Assembly (NCBI GenBank): GCA_964625525.1
Contig: CAZVEE010000012.1
Coordinates: 1 to 61,534, forward strand
Source: CAZVEE01 sp964625525
GTDB lineage: Bacteria; Pseudomonadota; Alphaproteobacteria; JAJFIK01
Length of the DNA: 61,534 nucleotides
Direction: 5' to 3'
Every line of letters begins with the position of its first letter. Within the stretch, counting starts at the first letter, position 1. The position numbers and the translations under genes were made by a program. This document shows, in pieces, positions 35,484 to 44,078 of this stretch. The notes beneath the pieces were generated by a model. It was not told the origin of the DNA. It was given only the letters and a program-made list of their open reading frames with translations, and ran no database searches.

Positions 35484-37412
35484 ATGGCACGGGCGGATCA
35501 GAGGCAACAGTCTGGAAAGCGCGCGGGCGTACTCGCCCTGGCGGGCGCGGCAGCGTTGGCCGTCTTTGCGCACGGGGTGGAGCCGCTGGCGACGGGCACG
35601 GCGCCCCTCGCGCTCACCGGCACTGCGCTCGCCCAGAACGAGGGCGTCACCACCAGTAAAGCCGTTTACGATGCGTATATCGAAGCGCAGGAATTTCTCG
35701 ACAACGGCGACGCCAATGCCGCCGCCCGTCGGATCCGACAAGTGTTGGACTCCGGCGACGAGCTCAATGCGCTCGAGCAGGGTATTCTCTACCGCTTCCT
35801 TGCCAATGTGGAATTGGAGCGCGAGCGCTATCCCCAGGCCATTGATGCTCTGGAGCGGGCCGTGCGCAGTGGCGCGTTTGAAGGGCCGCAGCTTGCCGAA
35901 CTCTATTTCTTCATGGGCGGTCTGTACCTGACCGTGGAGCGCTACGACGAAGCCATCCAATCACTGCAGCGTTTCTTTGATTTGGCCGAGACGCCCAATG
36001 CAGCGGCCTATTACCTGCTGGCGCAGGCCTATGCGGTGCAGGAACGCTGGCGCGATGCTCTGCAGCCGGCTCGGCGGGCGGTGGAGCTGTCGGAAACCCC
36101 CAATGAGGGCTATCTGCGCCTTCTCGCGGCGGCCTACATCAATCTTGAGGATTGGCGCACCGCCGTGCCGCTTCTGGAGCGGATTGTCCGTCTGTTCCCG
36201 ACCAAGGATGAGTATTGGCAGCAGCTGGCCGCCGGGTATCAGGAACTCAATCGCGCTCGTGATGCCTATGCGGTGCAGGAGTTGCGCTATCAGCAAGGCT
36301 TCCTCGATAACGGCTCGGACATTGTGATCCTGGCCGATCTGCACGCCTTCTATGGGTATCCGTATAAGGGCGCGCGTCTTTTGGCGACGGAAATGGAACG
36401 GGGCCGCGTTGAGCGCACCTCGGAGAACCTGGAGCGCCTCGGGAATTATTGGCTCGGCGCGCGCGAATACACCCGCGCCCGCCGCGCACTCATTCAGGCC
36501 AGTGAGCGAGGCGGCACGGGCCGTTTGGATTTCCAAATCGCCGGTACGTTTGCACAGGATGAAGAGTGGGAGCAGACCGAGCGTTATCTGCAGCGGGCGC
36601 TGCGCCGTGGCGGTCTCAGCGGGACCCAGCGGGCGAATGCGTGGCTGCTGCTTGGCCATGCCCGCAACAATCTGGGCCGTCGCGCCGCCGCCATTCAAGC
36701 GTTTGAGAACGCAGCGGAATTCCAAACCACCCGCGATGACGCGGAAACCTGGTTGACCTTCTTGCGCAATCAGATCGCCATTGAGCGCCAGCAGCAGTTG
36801 GTGACTGCGGTCGAAACGCTGAACATCATGCTGGATCGCAGTTCCAATGCGCTCACCGATCTGGAAGCGCTGGAAAACACGTCCATTGATGCTCTGGCAG
36901 CGGCTCGCCGGGCCCGTGATGCGGATACGGATCAATCCCGCCAGCGGGCGCTGCAGGAATACAATATCCGTGTGGAACAGGCTGAAGCCATTCTCGATCG
37001 CCAGACGCCGCAAATGGCCGAGGACATGGAACCGAGCATGACGGCCATTGAAGCGGTGCGGCAGTTGGATATGGATTCGCCCACCGAACAGGCCGTCAAT
37101 GAGCTGGAAAGCATGATTGCCGAGCGGGAGCGGATCTTGGCGACGGCTCGAGCCAACCTGAACCGCGCCAACGAAATCATCCTCTTCATCAATGGGGCCG
37201 GTCCGGATCCGGATGTGGTGAACCCGGAAGGGGAAGAAGGCGAGGCCGAGGACACGCCTGCTGAGGGCGGGGATGCCGGCGATGCGGACGCAACCGATTC
37301 CGACGCACCAGACGGTGAAGAGGCGGATGAGGCTGACGCGGCGGAAACCGCTGATGGCGAAACCGCCGAAGACGAGGCCGGCGACACCGAGACGGAAGAA
37401 CAGCCGCAATAA
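35484..37412 (+). CDS. Exported TPR protein of the TonB2-like operon with coiled coil and acidic tail
   Basis: This 642-residue protein has a signal peptide (to about ALAQNE) and TPR-type helical repeats from about 40 to 430. Examples are LYFFMGGLYLTVERYDEAIQ, YYLLAQAYAVQERWRDAL and WLLLGHARNNLGRRAAAI. TPR proteins are the usual last gene of DUF3450/TtpC/TonB operons. Beyond the repeats there is a helical region (about 440-570) and a final 60-65-residue acidic tail rich in Glu, Asp, Ala and Gly. The extension and tail are not part of the TPR core. AGGAGGG precedes the ATG. Confidence 0.88.
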   Translation: MARADQRQQSGKRAGVLALAGAAALAVFAHGVEPLATGTAPLALTGTALAQNEGVTTSKAVYDAYIEAQEFLDNGDANAAARRIRQVLDSGDELNALEQGILYRFLANVELERERYPQAIDALERAVRSGAFEGPQLAELYFFMGGLYLTVERYDEAIQSLQRFFDLAETPNAAAYYLLAQAYAVQERWRDALQPARRAVELSETPNEGYLRLLAAAYINLEDWRTAVPLLERIVRLFPTKDEYWQQLAAGYQELNRARDAYAVQELRYQQGFLDNGSDIVILADLHAFYGYPYKGARLLATEMERGRVERTSENLERLGNYWLGAREYTRARRALIQASERGGTGRLDFQIAGTFAQDEEWEQTERYLQRALRRGGLSGTQRANAWLLLGHARNNLGRRAAAIQAFENAAEFQTTRDDAETWLTFLRNQIAIERQQQLVTAVETLNIMLDRSSNALTDLEALENTSIDALAAARRARDADTDQSRQRALQEYNIRVEQAEAILDRQTPQMAEDMEPSMTAIEAVRQLDMDSPTEQAVNELESMIAERERILATARANLNRANEIILFINGAGPDPDVVNPEGEEGEAEDTPAEGGDAGDADATDSDAPDGEEADEADAAETADGETAEDEAGDTETEEQPQ

Positions 37413-37447
37413 CACGGCGCCTCTCGGGCGGAATAGAACGCGACGTC

Positions 37448-37484
37448 AAAACACCGGGCCAGATGACAATCGGCCCGGTGTTTT
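37448..37484. terminator. Bidirectional hairpin terminator after the TonB operon
   Basis: The perfect 13-bp stem AAAACACCGGGCC / GGCCCGGTGTTTT with an 11-base loop lies between the TPR gene and the convergent oligopeptidase gene. A/T runs on both sides allow it to act on either strand. Confidence 0.9.
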
Positions 37485-37543
37485 CATTGGTGCACCATGA
37501 CGAGGGGCGGCCCCGGCGCGGCTGACGCCCTCCCTGATTCGCT

Positions 37544-39643
37544 TTAGGGCTGATCCAAAGTCATGAGGGCGAAGGCAAAGACCTGGGCGGTTTCGCGCAA
37601 GTGTTCAAAACGGCCGGCGGCCCCGCCATGGCCAGCCTCCATATAGGTCCACAGCAAGGTCAGCCCGTCATCCGTCCGCCGATCGCGCAGGCGGGCAACC
37701 CATTTGGCTGGCTCCCAATACGTGACACGAGGATCGCTCAGGCCGCCCGTGGCCAGAATGTGCGGATAAGCCTGCGCGGTGACCTGATCATAGGGCGAGT
37801 AGGATTCGATATAGTCATATGCTTCTTCATCCGTAATCGGATTGCCCCATTCGGTCCATTCTGGCGGTGTCAGCGGCAGGTCCGCATCGCTGATCGTGGT
37901 CAGCACGTCCACGAATGGCACTTCGGCGATGATGCCGCGAAACAGGTCTGGGCGCAGATTGCTCACCGCACCCATCAACAGGCCGCCGGCACTGCCGCCT
38001 TGGGCGACGATCCGGCCCGGCGCCGTATAGCCTGCGGCGATGAGACCTTCGGCGGCTGCAATGAAATCCGTAAAGGTGTTCTTCTTACGGAACAGCTTAC
38101 CATCCGTGTACCACCGATAACCCATCTCCATGCCGCCGCGAATATGCGCCGTTGCGGTGACCAAGCCTCGATCCGCGAGCGATAGTGCCGCGATGGAAAA
38201 ACCCGAAGGCATGGAAATGCCGTAGCTGCCATACCCGTAAAGCAGCAGCGGCGCCGTCCCGTCCGCAGTGACATCCGCCCGGTGGAGCACGGTCACCGGC
38301 ACTTGCGTGCCGTCCGGCGCGGTCACATGCAGGCGCCGGGTGACATAATCGGCCGGGTCGTGGCCGCTTGGCACCTCTTGGGTCTTGCGCAGCACGCGGT
38401 CTCGCGTGGCCATGTCATAATCGAAGACCTGCGTCGGGGTTGTCGGCGAGGCATAGGTGTAGCGCAACATCGATGTGGCGAATTCATAGCCGCCGGCCAG
38501 CGACAGGGCGTAAGCTTCTTCCGCCAGCGCAATCTCATGGGATTCCCCCAGGGCGCCGTCCTCATTGAACGCTGTGATCACGATGCGTGGCAGGCCCGCC
38601 TGACGCTCTAGGCGCACCAGGTGATCCTGGTACAGATCAAGGCCGAGAATCAACCGTCCGGCCTCATGGGGAACGATCTCCTCCCAGTGCGAGTCATCTG
38701 GTGTCTTGATCGGCGCGCGCATGATGCGGAAATCCTCCGCCCCGCCTGAGTTTGTGAGAATATAGAACCACGCGCCCCGGTCTGAGAGGGAATACTCATG
38801 CCCTTCCCGGCGCGCTGCCACCAGGCGAAGATCCGCCTGTGGCGTGTTCGCCTCCACCAGGTGAATTTCACTGGTCTGATGATCATGTGCATTGATCAGC
38901 AGAAAGCGACGGCTCTCGGTCAAACTCACCGAGACGTAAAAGGCCGGGTCATTCTCCCGATAGAGCAGTGTGTCCTTGGAGGGATCCGTACCCAATCGGT
39001 GCAGCCACACCGTGGACGGTCGGTGATTATCGTCGAGACGAATATAGATGAGGCCCGTGCTGTCCGGTGTCCATAGGACAGTACCCGCCGTATTCTCGAT
39101 GCGATCGGTCAGGTCGGCTTGGGTCGTCAAGTCCCGCACGAAGATTGTATAATATTCCGACCCTTGCGTATCGGTCGCATAGGCCAGGCACTGATGATCC
39201 GGGCTATGCAGACTATCGCCCAGATTGAAGTAGGCATGGCCCTTGGCCAGCGTATCTGCGTGCAAAAGCGTTTCCACCTGCGCGCCTTGCGGATCATCTC
39301 GTGGACCACGGCACAGCACCGGATACTGACCACCCGTCTCATAGCGGGCGAAATACGCATAAGGGCCGTCGGCCATCGGCACGCCGTCGTCCTGCTCTTT
39401 GATCCGGCCTCGCATTTCTTGATACAGCGTTTCCTGCAATGCCTCCGTGGGGGCGAGGATGGTTTTGGTATGAGTGTTTTCGGCCTCCAGATGGGCGCGC
39501 ACATCGGCGCGCAGGCGGCTGGGGTCCTGCATCACAGCCTGCCAGTTATCATCGCGCAGCCAGTAATACTCGTCCGTACGCGTGCGGCCATGGGCGCCCA
39601 GGCTGTGGGGGCGTTTGTCCGGGACGGGCGGGGAGGCGCTCAT
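37544..39643 (-). CDS. ptrB: Oligopeptidase B (S9A prolyl-oligopeptidase family)
   Basis: This 699-residue serine peptidase cleaves small peptides after basic residues. An N-terminal beta-propeller (about 70-410, beginning DEYYWLRDDNWQ) shields a C-terminal alpha/beta hydrolase domain. The nucleophile lies in QGGSAGGLLMGAV, and the later VTYWEPAKWVARLR and EAGHGGAAGRF carry the Asp and His regions. The ATG at 39643 has AAAGGA upstream and gives the normal length. No signal peptide is seen, so it is cytoplasmic. Confidence 0.93.
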   Translation of the reverse strand: MSASPPVPDKRPHSLGAHGRTRTDEYYWLRDDNWQAVMQDPSRLRADVRAHLEAENTHTKTILAPTEALQETLYQEMRGRIKEQDDGVPMADGPYAYFARYETGGQYPVLCRGPRDDPQGAQVETLLHADTLAKGHAYFNLGDSLHSPDHQCLAYATDTQGSEYYTIFVRDLTTQADLTDRIENTAGTVLWTPDSTGLIYIRLDDNHRPSTVWLHRLGTDPSKDTLLYRENDPAFYVSVSLTESRRFLLINAHDHQTSEIHLVEANTPQADLRLVAARREGHEYSLSDRGAWFYILTNSGGAEDFRIMRAPIKTPDDSHWEEIVPHEAGRLILGLDLYQDHLVRLERQAGLPRIVITAFNEDGALGESHEIALAEEAYALSLAGGYEFATSMLRYTYASPTTPTQVFDYDMATRDRVLRKTQEVPSGHDPADYVTRRLHVTAPDGTQVPVTVLHRADVTADGTAPLLLYGYGSYGISMPSGFSIAALSLADRGLVTATAHIRGGMEMGYRWYTDGKLFRKKNTFTDFIAAAEGLIAAGYTAPGRIVAQGGSAGGLLMGAVSNLRPDLFRGIIAEVPFVDVLTTISDADLPLTPPEWTEWGNPITDEEAYDYIESYSPYDQVTAQAYPHILATGGLSDPRVTYWEPAKWVARLRDRRTDDGLTLLWTYMEAGHGGAAGRFEHLRETAQVFAFALMTLDQP

Positions 39644-39771
39644 GACAGTCCTTTCATACTGGGCAGATTGGGTCTTGCGGCTGGTCCGCAGCGCAAGGCG
39701 CAATCCTGACAGAGATCGGGAAGATGTGTATGATGGCTCACGATTTGGCCTTGCGAAAGGGGAAACCGTTC

Positions 39772-41082
39772 ATGCCATTCCAGCCTGCCTTCCGCCTGCC
39801 CGTGTCCACTGCCGCTCTGTTTGGGGCGGCCATGGCGCTGTCTCTGCCGGCCGCTGCCGGCCCTAATGCGTTCACCCGCGATCCGGCCGCGACCTATGAC
39901 GCGCAGACCGGGTTGCGATTGCCCGAAGGTTTCCGGGCCACCGTCTTTGCCCGTGATCTGGGTACGGCGCGTCACGTGGTGGTGCGCGATAATGGCGATG
40001 TGTTCGTGAATCTGATGGACGGTGATGCGGGCGAGAGCGTCGTGGCCTTGCGCGACACCGATGGCGACGGGGTCGCCGATGTGAACGAGACATTTGGCGA
40101 CCAACGGGGCACAGGAATCGATATTCGCGGTGACTGGCTTTATGTGTCGTCGGACAGCGCGGTGGTGCGCTACCGCCTGGGCGAGGGGCTGACGCCGGAG
40201 GGCGCGCCCGAGACCATCGTGTCCGGCTTTCCCGACCAGCGTGCGCACCGCGCCAAGAGTTTTACCTTTGATGCCGATGGTCACATTTATGTGAATCAGG
40301 GTGTGCCCTCCAACGCCTGTCAGCAGGAGATCCGGACACCGGGCTCGCAAGGTCGGCGTCCGTGTCCGGAGAATGTGCGCTCGGGTGTGTGGCGGTTCGA
40401 TGCGGACACCACCGGCCAGGATCAAATGGCGGACGGGTTGCACTTCGCCACAGGCCTGCGTCATTCCGTAGCCATCGATTTCAATCCGCTGGCGGGGCAC
40501 GTGTATGTGGTTCAGCACGGGCGCGATCAACTGAATACGCTGTTCCCGGATTTGTACGATGCGGGCGATAATGCGGAATTGCCAGCCGAGGAAATGCACT
40601 TGCTGGAGGCCGGCCATGACGCGGGCTGGCCCTACTCCTATTATGATGGCCGCAAGGACGTGCGTTTTGTGGCGCCGGAATATGGCGGGGACGGAAAGCA
40701 AGCCACCGATCCGGGCCTGTATGCCGAACCGATCCAAACCTTCCCGGCGCACTGGGCGCCCAATGATCTGCTGTTCTACACCGGGGATGCGTTCCCGGAG
40801 GTGTTCCGGGGCGGGGCCTTCGTGGCGTTCCATGGTTCGTGGAACCGGGCGCCGCGCCGTCAGGGCGGCTATAATGTGGTGTTCCAGCCCTTTGATGGGG
40901 CTCAGCCCAAAGGGGACTGGGGCGTCTTTGCCGATGGCTTTGCCCAAGGGCAAATCAACAGCCCCGGCGATGCGGACCACCGGCCCACGGGGCTTGCTCA
41001 AGGGCCTGACGGTGCTCTCTACATCGCCGATTCTCGCGAAGGCTATATCTGGCGGGTAACCTATGGCGGGGTCGCTCAGTGA
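39772..41082 (+). CDS. Periplasmic PQQ-dependent sugar dehydrogenase (sorbosone-dehydrogenase-like)
   Basis: This 436-residue beta-propeller protein has a signal peptide (ending PAAAG) at the ATG at 39772, with AAAGGGGAAA upstream. Family features include LPEGFRATVFARDLGTARH, VYVVQHGRDQLN, LLEAGHDAGWPYSYYD and FVAFHGSWNRAPRRQGGY. The family oxidises sugars or aldehydes with pyrroloquinoline quinone. Its stop overlaps the GTG of a cytochrome c gene, the natural electron acceptor. PQQ synthesis genes are not in the window. Confidence 0.9.
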   Translation: MPFQPAFRLPVSTAALFGAAMALSLPAAAGPNAFTRDPAATYDAQTGLRLPEGFRATVFARDLGTARHVVVRDNGDVFVNLMDGDAGESVVALRDTDGDGVADVNETFGDQRGTGIDIRGDWLYVSSDSAVVRYRLGEGLTPEGAPETIVSGFPDQRAHRAKSFTFDADGHIYVNQGVPSNACQQEIRTPGSQGRRPCPENVRSGVWRFDADTTGQDQMADGLHFATGLRHSVAIDFNPLAGHVYVVQHGRDQLNTLFPDLYDAGDNAELPAEEMHLLEAGHDAGWPYSYYDGRKDVRFVAPEYGGDGKQATDPGLYAEPIQTFPAHWAPNDLLFYTGDAFPEVFRGGAFVAFHGSWNRAPRRQGGYNVVFQPFDGAQPKGDWGVFADGFAQGQINSPGDADHRPTGLAQGPDGALYIADSREGYIWRVTYGGVAQ

Positions 41083-41507
41083 AGCACCTGCTCATGATGC
41101 TGACGGTGGCGGCGGGAATGGCTGCCGCCACCACACCGGTCCTGGCGGATCCACCGGAGGACGCGGCGAGCGCGGGGGAGAGCCTCTACGCTCGGCACTG
41201 CCTGGTTTGTCATCAAGCAGATGGCAGCGGTGTGCCAAACATGCAGCCCGCCTTGCGTGACAGCTTGATCGTGACTGGTGATCCGGGCGTGGCCATCCTC
41301 TGGGTGCTGATGGGCACGCCGCCGGGGGCGGATACAGGTCTCAGCCTCTGGGCCAATGCCATGCCCGGCTTCACGCATCTGAGTGATGCGGAGATTGCCG
41401 CCATCGTCACTTACATGCGCCGTGACCTCTCCCATGAGGAGCCGGTGCACGATGCGGCAGTGACCCCCGCCCAGGTCGCGGCGGAACGCGGGGCGCTCGA
41501 CTTCTGA
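41079..41507 (+). CDS. Periplasmic class I cytochrome c
   Basis: This 142-residue protein has a signal peptide (ending PVLA), one haem site CLVCH (Cys41, Cys44, His45) and a Met ligand in NAMPGF (about Met95). The GTG start at 41079 overlaps the stop of the sugar dehydrogenase, so the two are translated together. It presumably carries electrons from the PQQ enzyme to the respiratory chain. A strong terminator follows. Confidence 0.93.
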   Translation: MKHLLMMLTVAAGMAAATTPVLADPPEDAASAGESLYARHCLVCHQADGSGVPNMQPALRDSLIVTGDPGVAILWVLMGTPPGADTGLSLWANAMPGFTHLSDAEIAAIVTYMRRDLSHEEPVHDAAVTPAQVAAERGALDF

Positions 41508-41518
41508 CACGGACAAAA

Positions 41519-41545
41519 AAACGGGGAGCCTCAAGCTCCCCGTTT
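41519..41545. terminator. Hairpin terminator between cytochrome c and msrB
   Basis: An 11-bp perfect stem AAACGGGGAGC / GCTCCCCGTTT with a 5-base loop lies between convergent genes. A/T tracts on both flanks suit it for either direction. Confidence 0.9.
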
Positions 41546-41573
41546 CGCGTCGTCGAGATGCGGCAAGACCTCA

Positions 41574-41990
41574 TCAATACGCGTCGAGCATTTCCCCCGG
41601 CGGGACATGGCGCAGAGCATGGCCGTTCATGCAGTACCGCAGCCCCGTGGGCGGTGGTCCGTCTGGGAACACATGCCCCAGATGCGAACCGCATCGGGCA
41701 CAAAGGATTTCCACCCGGCGCATGCCGAAGCTGAGATCTTCCTTTTCCTCCACCACATGCGGAGCGATAGGGCGCCAGAAGCTGGGCCAGCCGGAGCCGG
41801 ACTCATACTTCGTGTCCGCCCCATAGAGCGGCAAGCCGCAGGCCGCGCATACATAGGTGCCCGGGTCGTTGCTGTCAGAATAGGGGCCAGAGCCTGCCCG
41901 TTCCGTCCCATGTTGCCGCATGATCTGGAACTGAATGGGTGAGAGGATCTCTCGCCATTCCTCGTCCGTGCGGATGATCTTCTCGATCAT
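41574..41990 (-). CDS. msrB: Peptide-methionine (R)-S-oxide reductase
   Basis: This 138-residue protein repairs methionine-R-sulfoxide in proteins. It has the two zinc-binding CxxC pairs (CAAC and CARC), YESGSGWPSFW, GSHLGHVFPDGP and the catalytic Cys in RYCMNGHAL. The ATG at 41990 follows AGGA and gives the normal length without a signal peptide, so a cytoplasmic enzyme is expected. The MaoC gene stops 20 bases upstream on the same strand. Confidence 0.96.
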   Translation of the reverse strand: MIEKIIRTDEEWREILSPIQFQIMRQHGTERAGSGPYSDSNDPGTYVCAACGLPLYGADTKYESGSGWPSFWRPIAPHVVEEKEDLSFGMRRVEILCARCGSHLGHVFPDGPPPTGLRYCMNGHALRHVPPGEMLDAY

Positions 41991-42009
41991 AGTCCGTGTC
42001 CTAACCACC

Positions 42010-42465
42010 TTAGCTGTTGTAGACAATCGAGATGGTTTCCGCGATGCAGGCCGGGCGCTCCTGGCCTTCAATCTCGATCGTGATCTCTGCGATCATCTGC
42101 AGCCCGCCCGCTTTAGGTTCCACCGAAAGCAGTTTCTGGCGCGCCCGCACCCGGCTGCCTGTGGGCACCATATTGGTGAAGCGCACCTTGTTGCAGCCAT
42201 AGTTGATGCCCCGGGTCACGCCATCCACGCGCATGATCTGCGCCCCCAGCCAGGGGATCAGCGACAGCGTCAGATAACCATGGGCAATGGTGGTGCCGGT
42301 GGGCAATTCGCGCGCGGCCCGTTCCTCATCGATATGGATCCATTGGTGGTCGCCAGTGGCATCGGCGAACAGGTTGATCCGCTCTTGCGTGATCTCCACC
42401 CAGTCGGACGCACCGATTTCCTGGCCTACGTAGCTTTGCAGGTCGTCATAAGCGATGGTTTTCAT
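42010..42465 (-). CDS. MaoC-like (R)-specific enoyl-CoA hydratase/dehydratase
   Basis: This 151-residue hot-dog-fold protein has the hydratase motif FADATGDHQWIHID (residues 33-46), with the catalytic Asp39 and His44. TTIAHGYLTLSLIPWL and INYGCNKVRFTNMVPTGSRV are typical of the NodN/MaoC group. It hydrates enoyl-CoA. It is 15 bases downstream of the acyl-CoA synthetase gene, which suggests joint action in acid catabolism. Confidence 0.92.
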   Translation of the reverse strand: MKTIAYDDLQSYVGQEIGASDWVEITQERINLFADATGDHQWIHIDEERAARELPTGTTIAHGYLTLSLIPWLGAQIMRVDGVTRGINYGCNKVRFTNMVPTGSRVRARQKLLSVEPKAGGLQMIAEITIEIEGQERPACIAETISIVYNS

Positions 42466-42480
42466 GGTCCTGATCTCCCT

Positions 42481-44022
42481 TCACACGATCCGCGAGTCGC
42501 GGTTGCCCCAATACTGATCCCGCAACAACCGCTTGTACAGCTTGCCGGTGGGGTGGCGCGGCAGTTCTTCCAGAAAATCCACTGAGCGCGGACATTTGAT
42601 CGCACTCAGTGCGGCACGGCAGAAGGCAATCAGCTCTTGTTCCAACTCCGGCCCCACATCGGCCATGTCCATGGGCTGTACAACGGCCTTCACTTCTTCG
42701 CCAAATTCTTCATTCGGCACACCGAACACTGCCACATCAGCGACTTTCGGGTGGGTGATGAGCAGGTTCTCCACTTCCTGGGGATAGATGTTCACCCCAC
42801 CGGAAATGATCATATGGGCCTTGCGGTCAGTCAGGAACAGATAGCCGTCTTCATCCACATAACCGATATCGCCCAGCGTGCTCCAGCCTGAGGCGTTGCG
42901 GCTCTCCGCCGTCTTGTCGGGGGAGTTGTGATATTCGAAGACGGGGCCATTGGCAAAGAAGATCGTGCCCGGCTCGCCCGGTGGCTGTTCCGTGCCGTCT
43001 TCGTCCAGAATGTGGATCTCGCCCAGCAGCGCCTTGCCCACCGAGCCCGGCCGTTCTAGCCATTCTTCCGGGCTGATGGCGCAGAAACCATTGCCTTCCG
43101 TACCCGCATAATATTCGTAGATCACCGGCCCCCACCAATCGAGCATCTGCTGTTTGATCTCGACGGGGCAGGGGGCGGCGGCATGAATGGCGACGCTCAG
43201 GGAGCTGACATCAAAGCTCGTGCGTACGTCTTCGGGCAGTTTCAGCATCTTGACGAACATGGTCGGCACCCACTGGCTGTGGGTAATGCGATGGCGCTCG
43301 ATGAGGCGCAGGGCATCTTCCGCCTCGAATTTCTCCATCACCACCACGGTGCCGCCCAGGCGCTGGACCGCCATGCAATAGCGCAAGGGCGCCGCGTGAT
43401 AGAGGGGGGCAGGCGACAGATACACCGTGTCTTGATTGAAGCCATAGAGAAACTGTGTCAGCGCCAAAAGCGGGTTCGGCGCATCGATGGGCTCGCCGGT
43501 CAGTGGCACTTTGATGCCTTTGGGGCGGCCCGTGGTGCCGGAGGAATAGAGCATGTCCGCGCCGGCTGTCTCATCGGCGATCGGCGTCACCGGCTCGCCG
43601 TCGCGCAAGGTTTCATAAGCGTTGTAGCCATCAATCGCACCGCCCACGCTCAACCGTGTGCTGACATTAGGCATCAGTGCCACCATGTTCCGGGCAACCG
43701 GTTCAAGGGCTTTGGATGTGATAAAGACTTTCGCCCCGCAATCGCCGATGATGTAATCGACTTCCGCCGCGGTCAGGCGTGATGAGATGCATGCATAGTA
43801 AAGACCCGCACGCTGTGCCGCCCAGCAGATCTCCAGGAAACGCGCCGTGTTGTCCATGAAGATGGCGATGCAGTCGCCGGCCGAGAGACCAAGGCGGCGG
43901 AATAGATGCGCCCCCTGATTGGCGCGTTCCTCAAGCTGCTGATAGGTGACGGTTTCCAGGCTGCCGGCCATAACATAGGCGGCTTTGCCGGGCGTGTCTT
44001 TGGCGTAGGCGCGAGGGTGCAT
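42481..44022 (-). CDS. AMP-forming acyl-CoA synthetase
   Basis: This 513-residue ligase carries YSSGTTGRPKG (159-169), the YYAGTEGNG region, LGDIGYVDEDGYLFLTDRKA and the C-terminal HPTGKLYKRLLR with the catalytic Lys. It resembles the fatty-acid/bile-acid CoA ligase group more than FadD. The ATG at 44022 is preceded by AGGAGGAG; an ATG 24 bases earlier is less likely. It lies between the MaoC and GMC genes, forming a route from alcohol through acid to CoA ester. Confidence 0.92.
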   Translation of the reverse strand: MHPRAYAKDTPGKAAYVMAGSLETVTYQQLEERANQGAHLFRRLGLSAGDCIAIFMDNTARFLEICWAAQRAGLYYACISSRLTAAEVDYIIGDCGAKVFITSKALEPVARNMVALMPNVSTRLSVGGAIDGYNAYETLRDGEPVTPIADETAGADMLYSSGTTGRPKGIKVPLTGEPIDAPNPLLALTQFLYGFNQDTVYLSPAPLYHAAPLRYCMAVQRLGGTVVVMEKFEAEDALRLIERHRITHSQWVPTMFVKMLKLPEDVRTSFDVSSLSVAIHAAAPCPVEIKQQMLDWWGPVIYEYYAGTEGNGFCAISPEEWLERPGSVGKALLGEIHILDEDGTEQPPGEPGTIFFANGPVFEYHNSPDKTAESRNASGWSTLGDIGYVDEDGYLFLTDRKAHMIISGGVNIYPQEVENLLITHPKVADVAVFGVPNEEFGEEVKAVVQPMDMADVGPELEQELIAFCRAALSAIKCPRSVDFLEELPRHPTGKLYKRLLRDQYWGNRDSRIV

Positions 44023-44078
44023 AGAGGCTCCTCCTAATCTTATCAAAACAGGTCGTCAATCAGGTTGTCCGCACGCGG

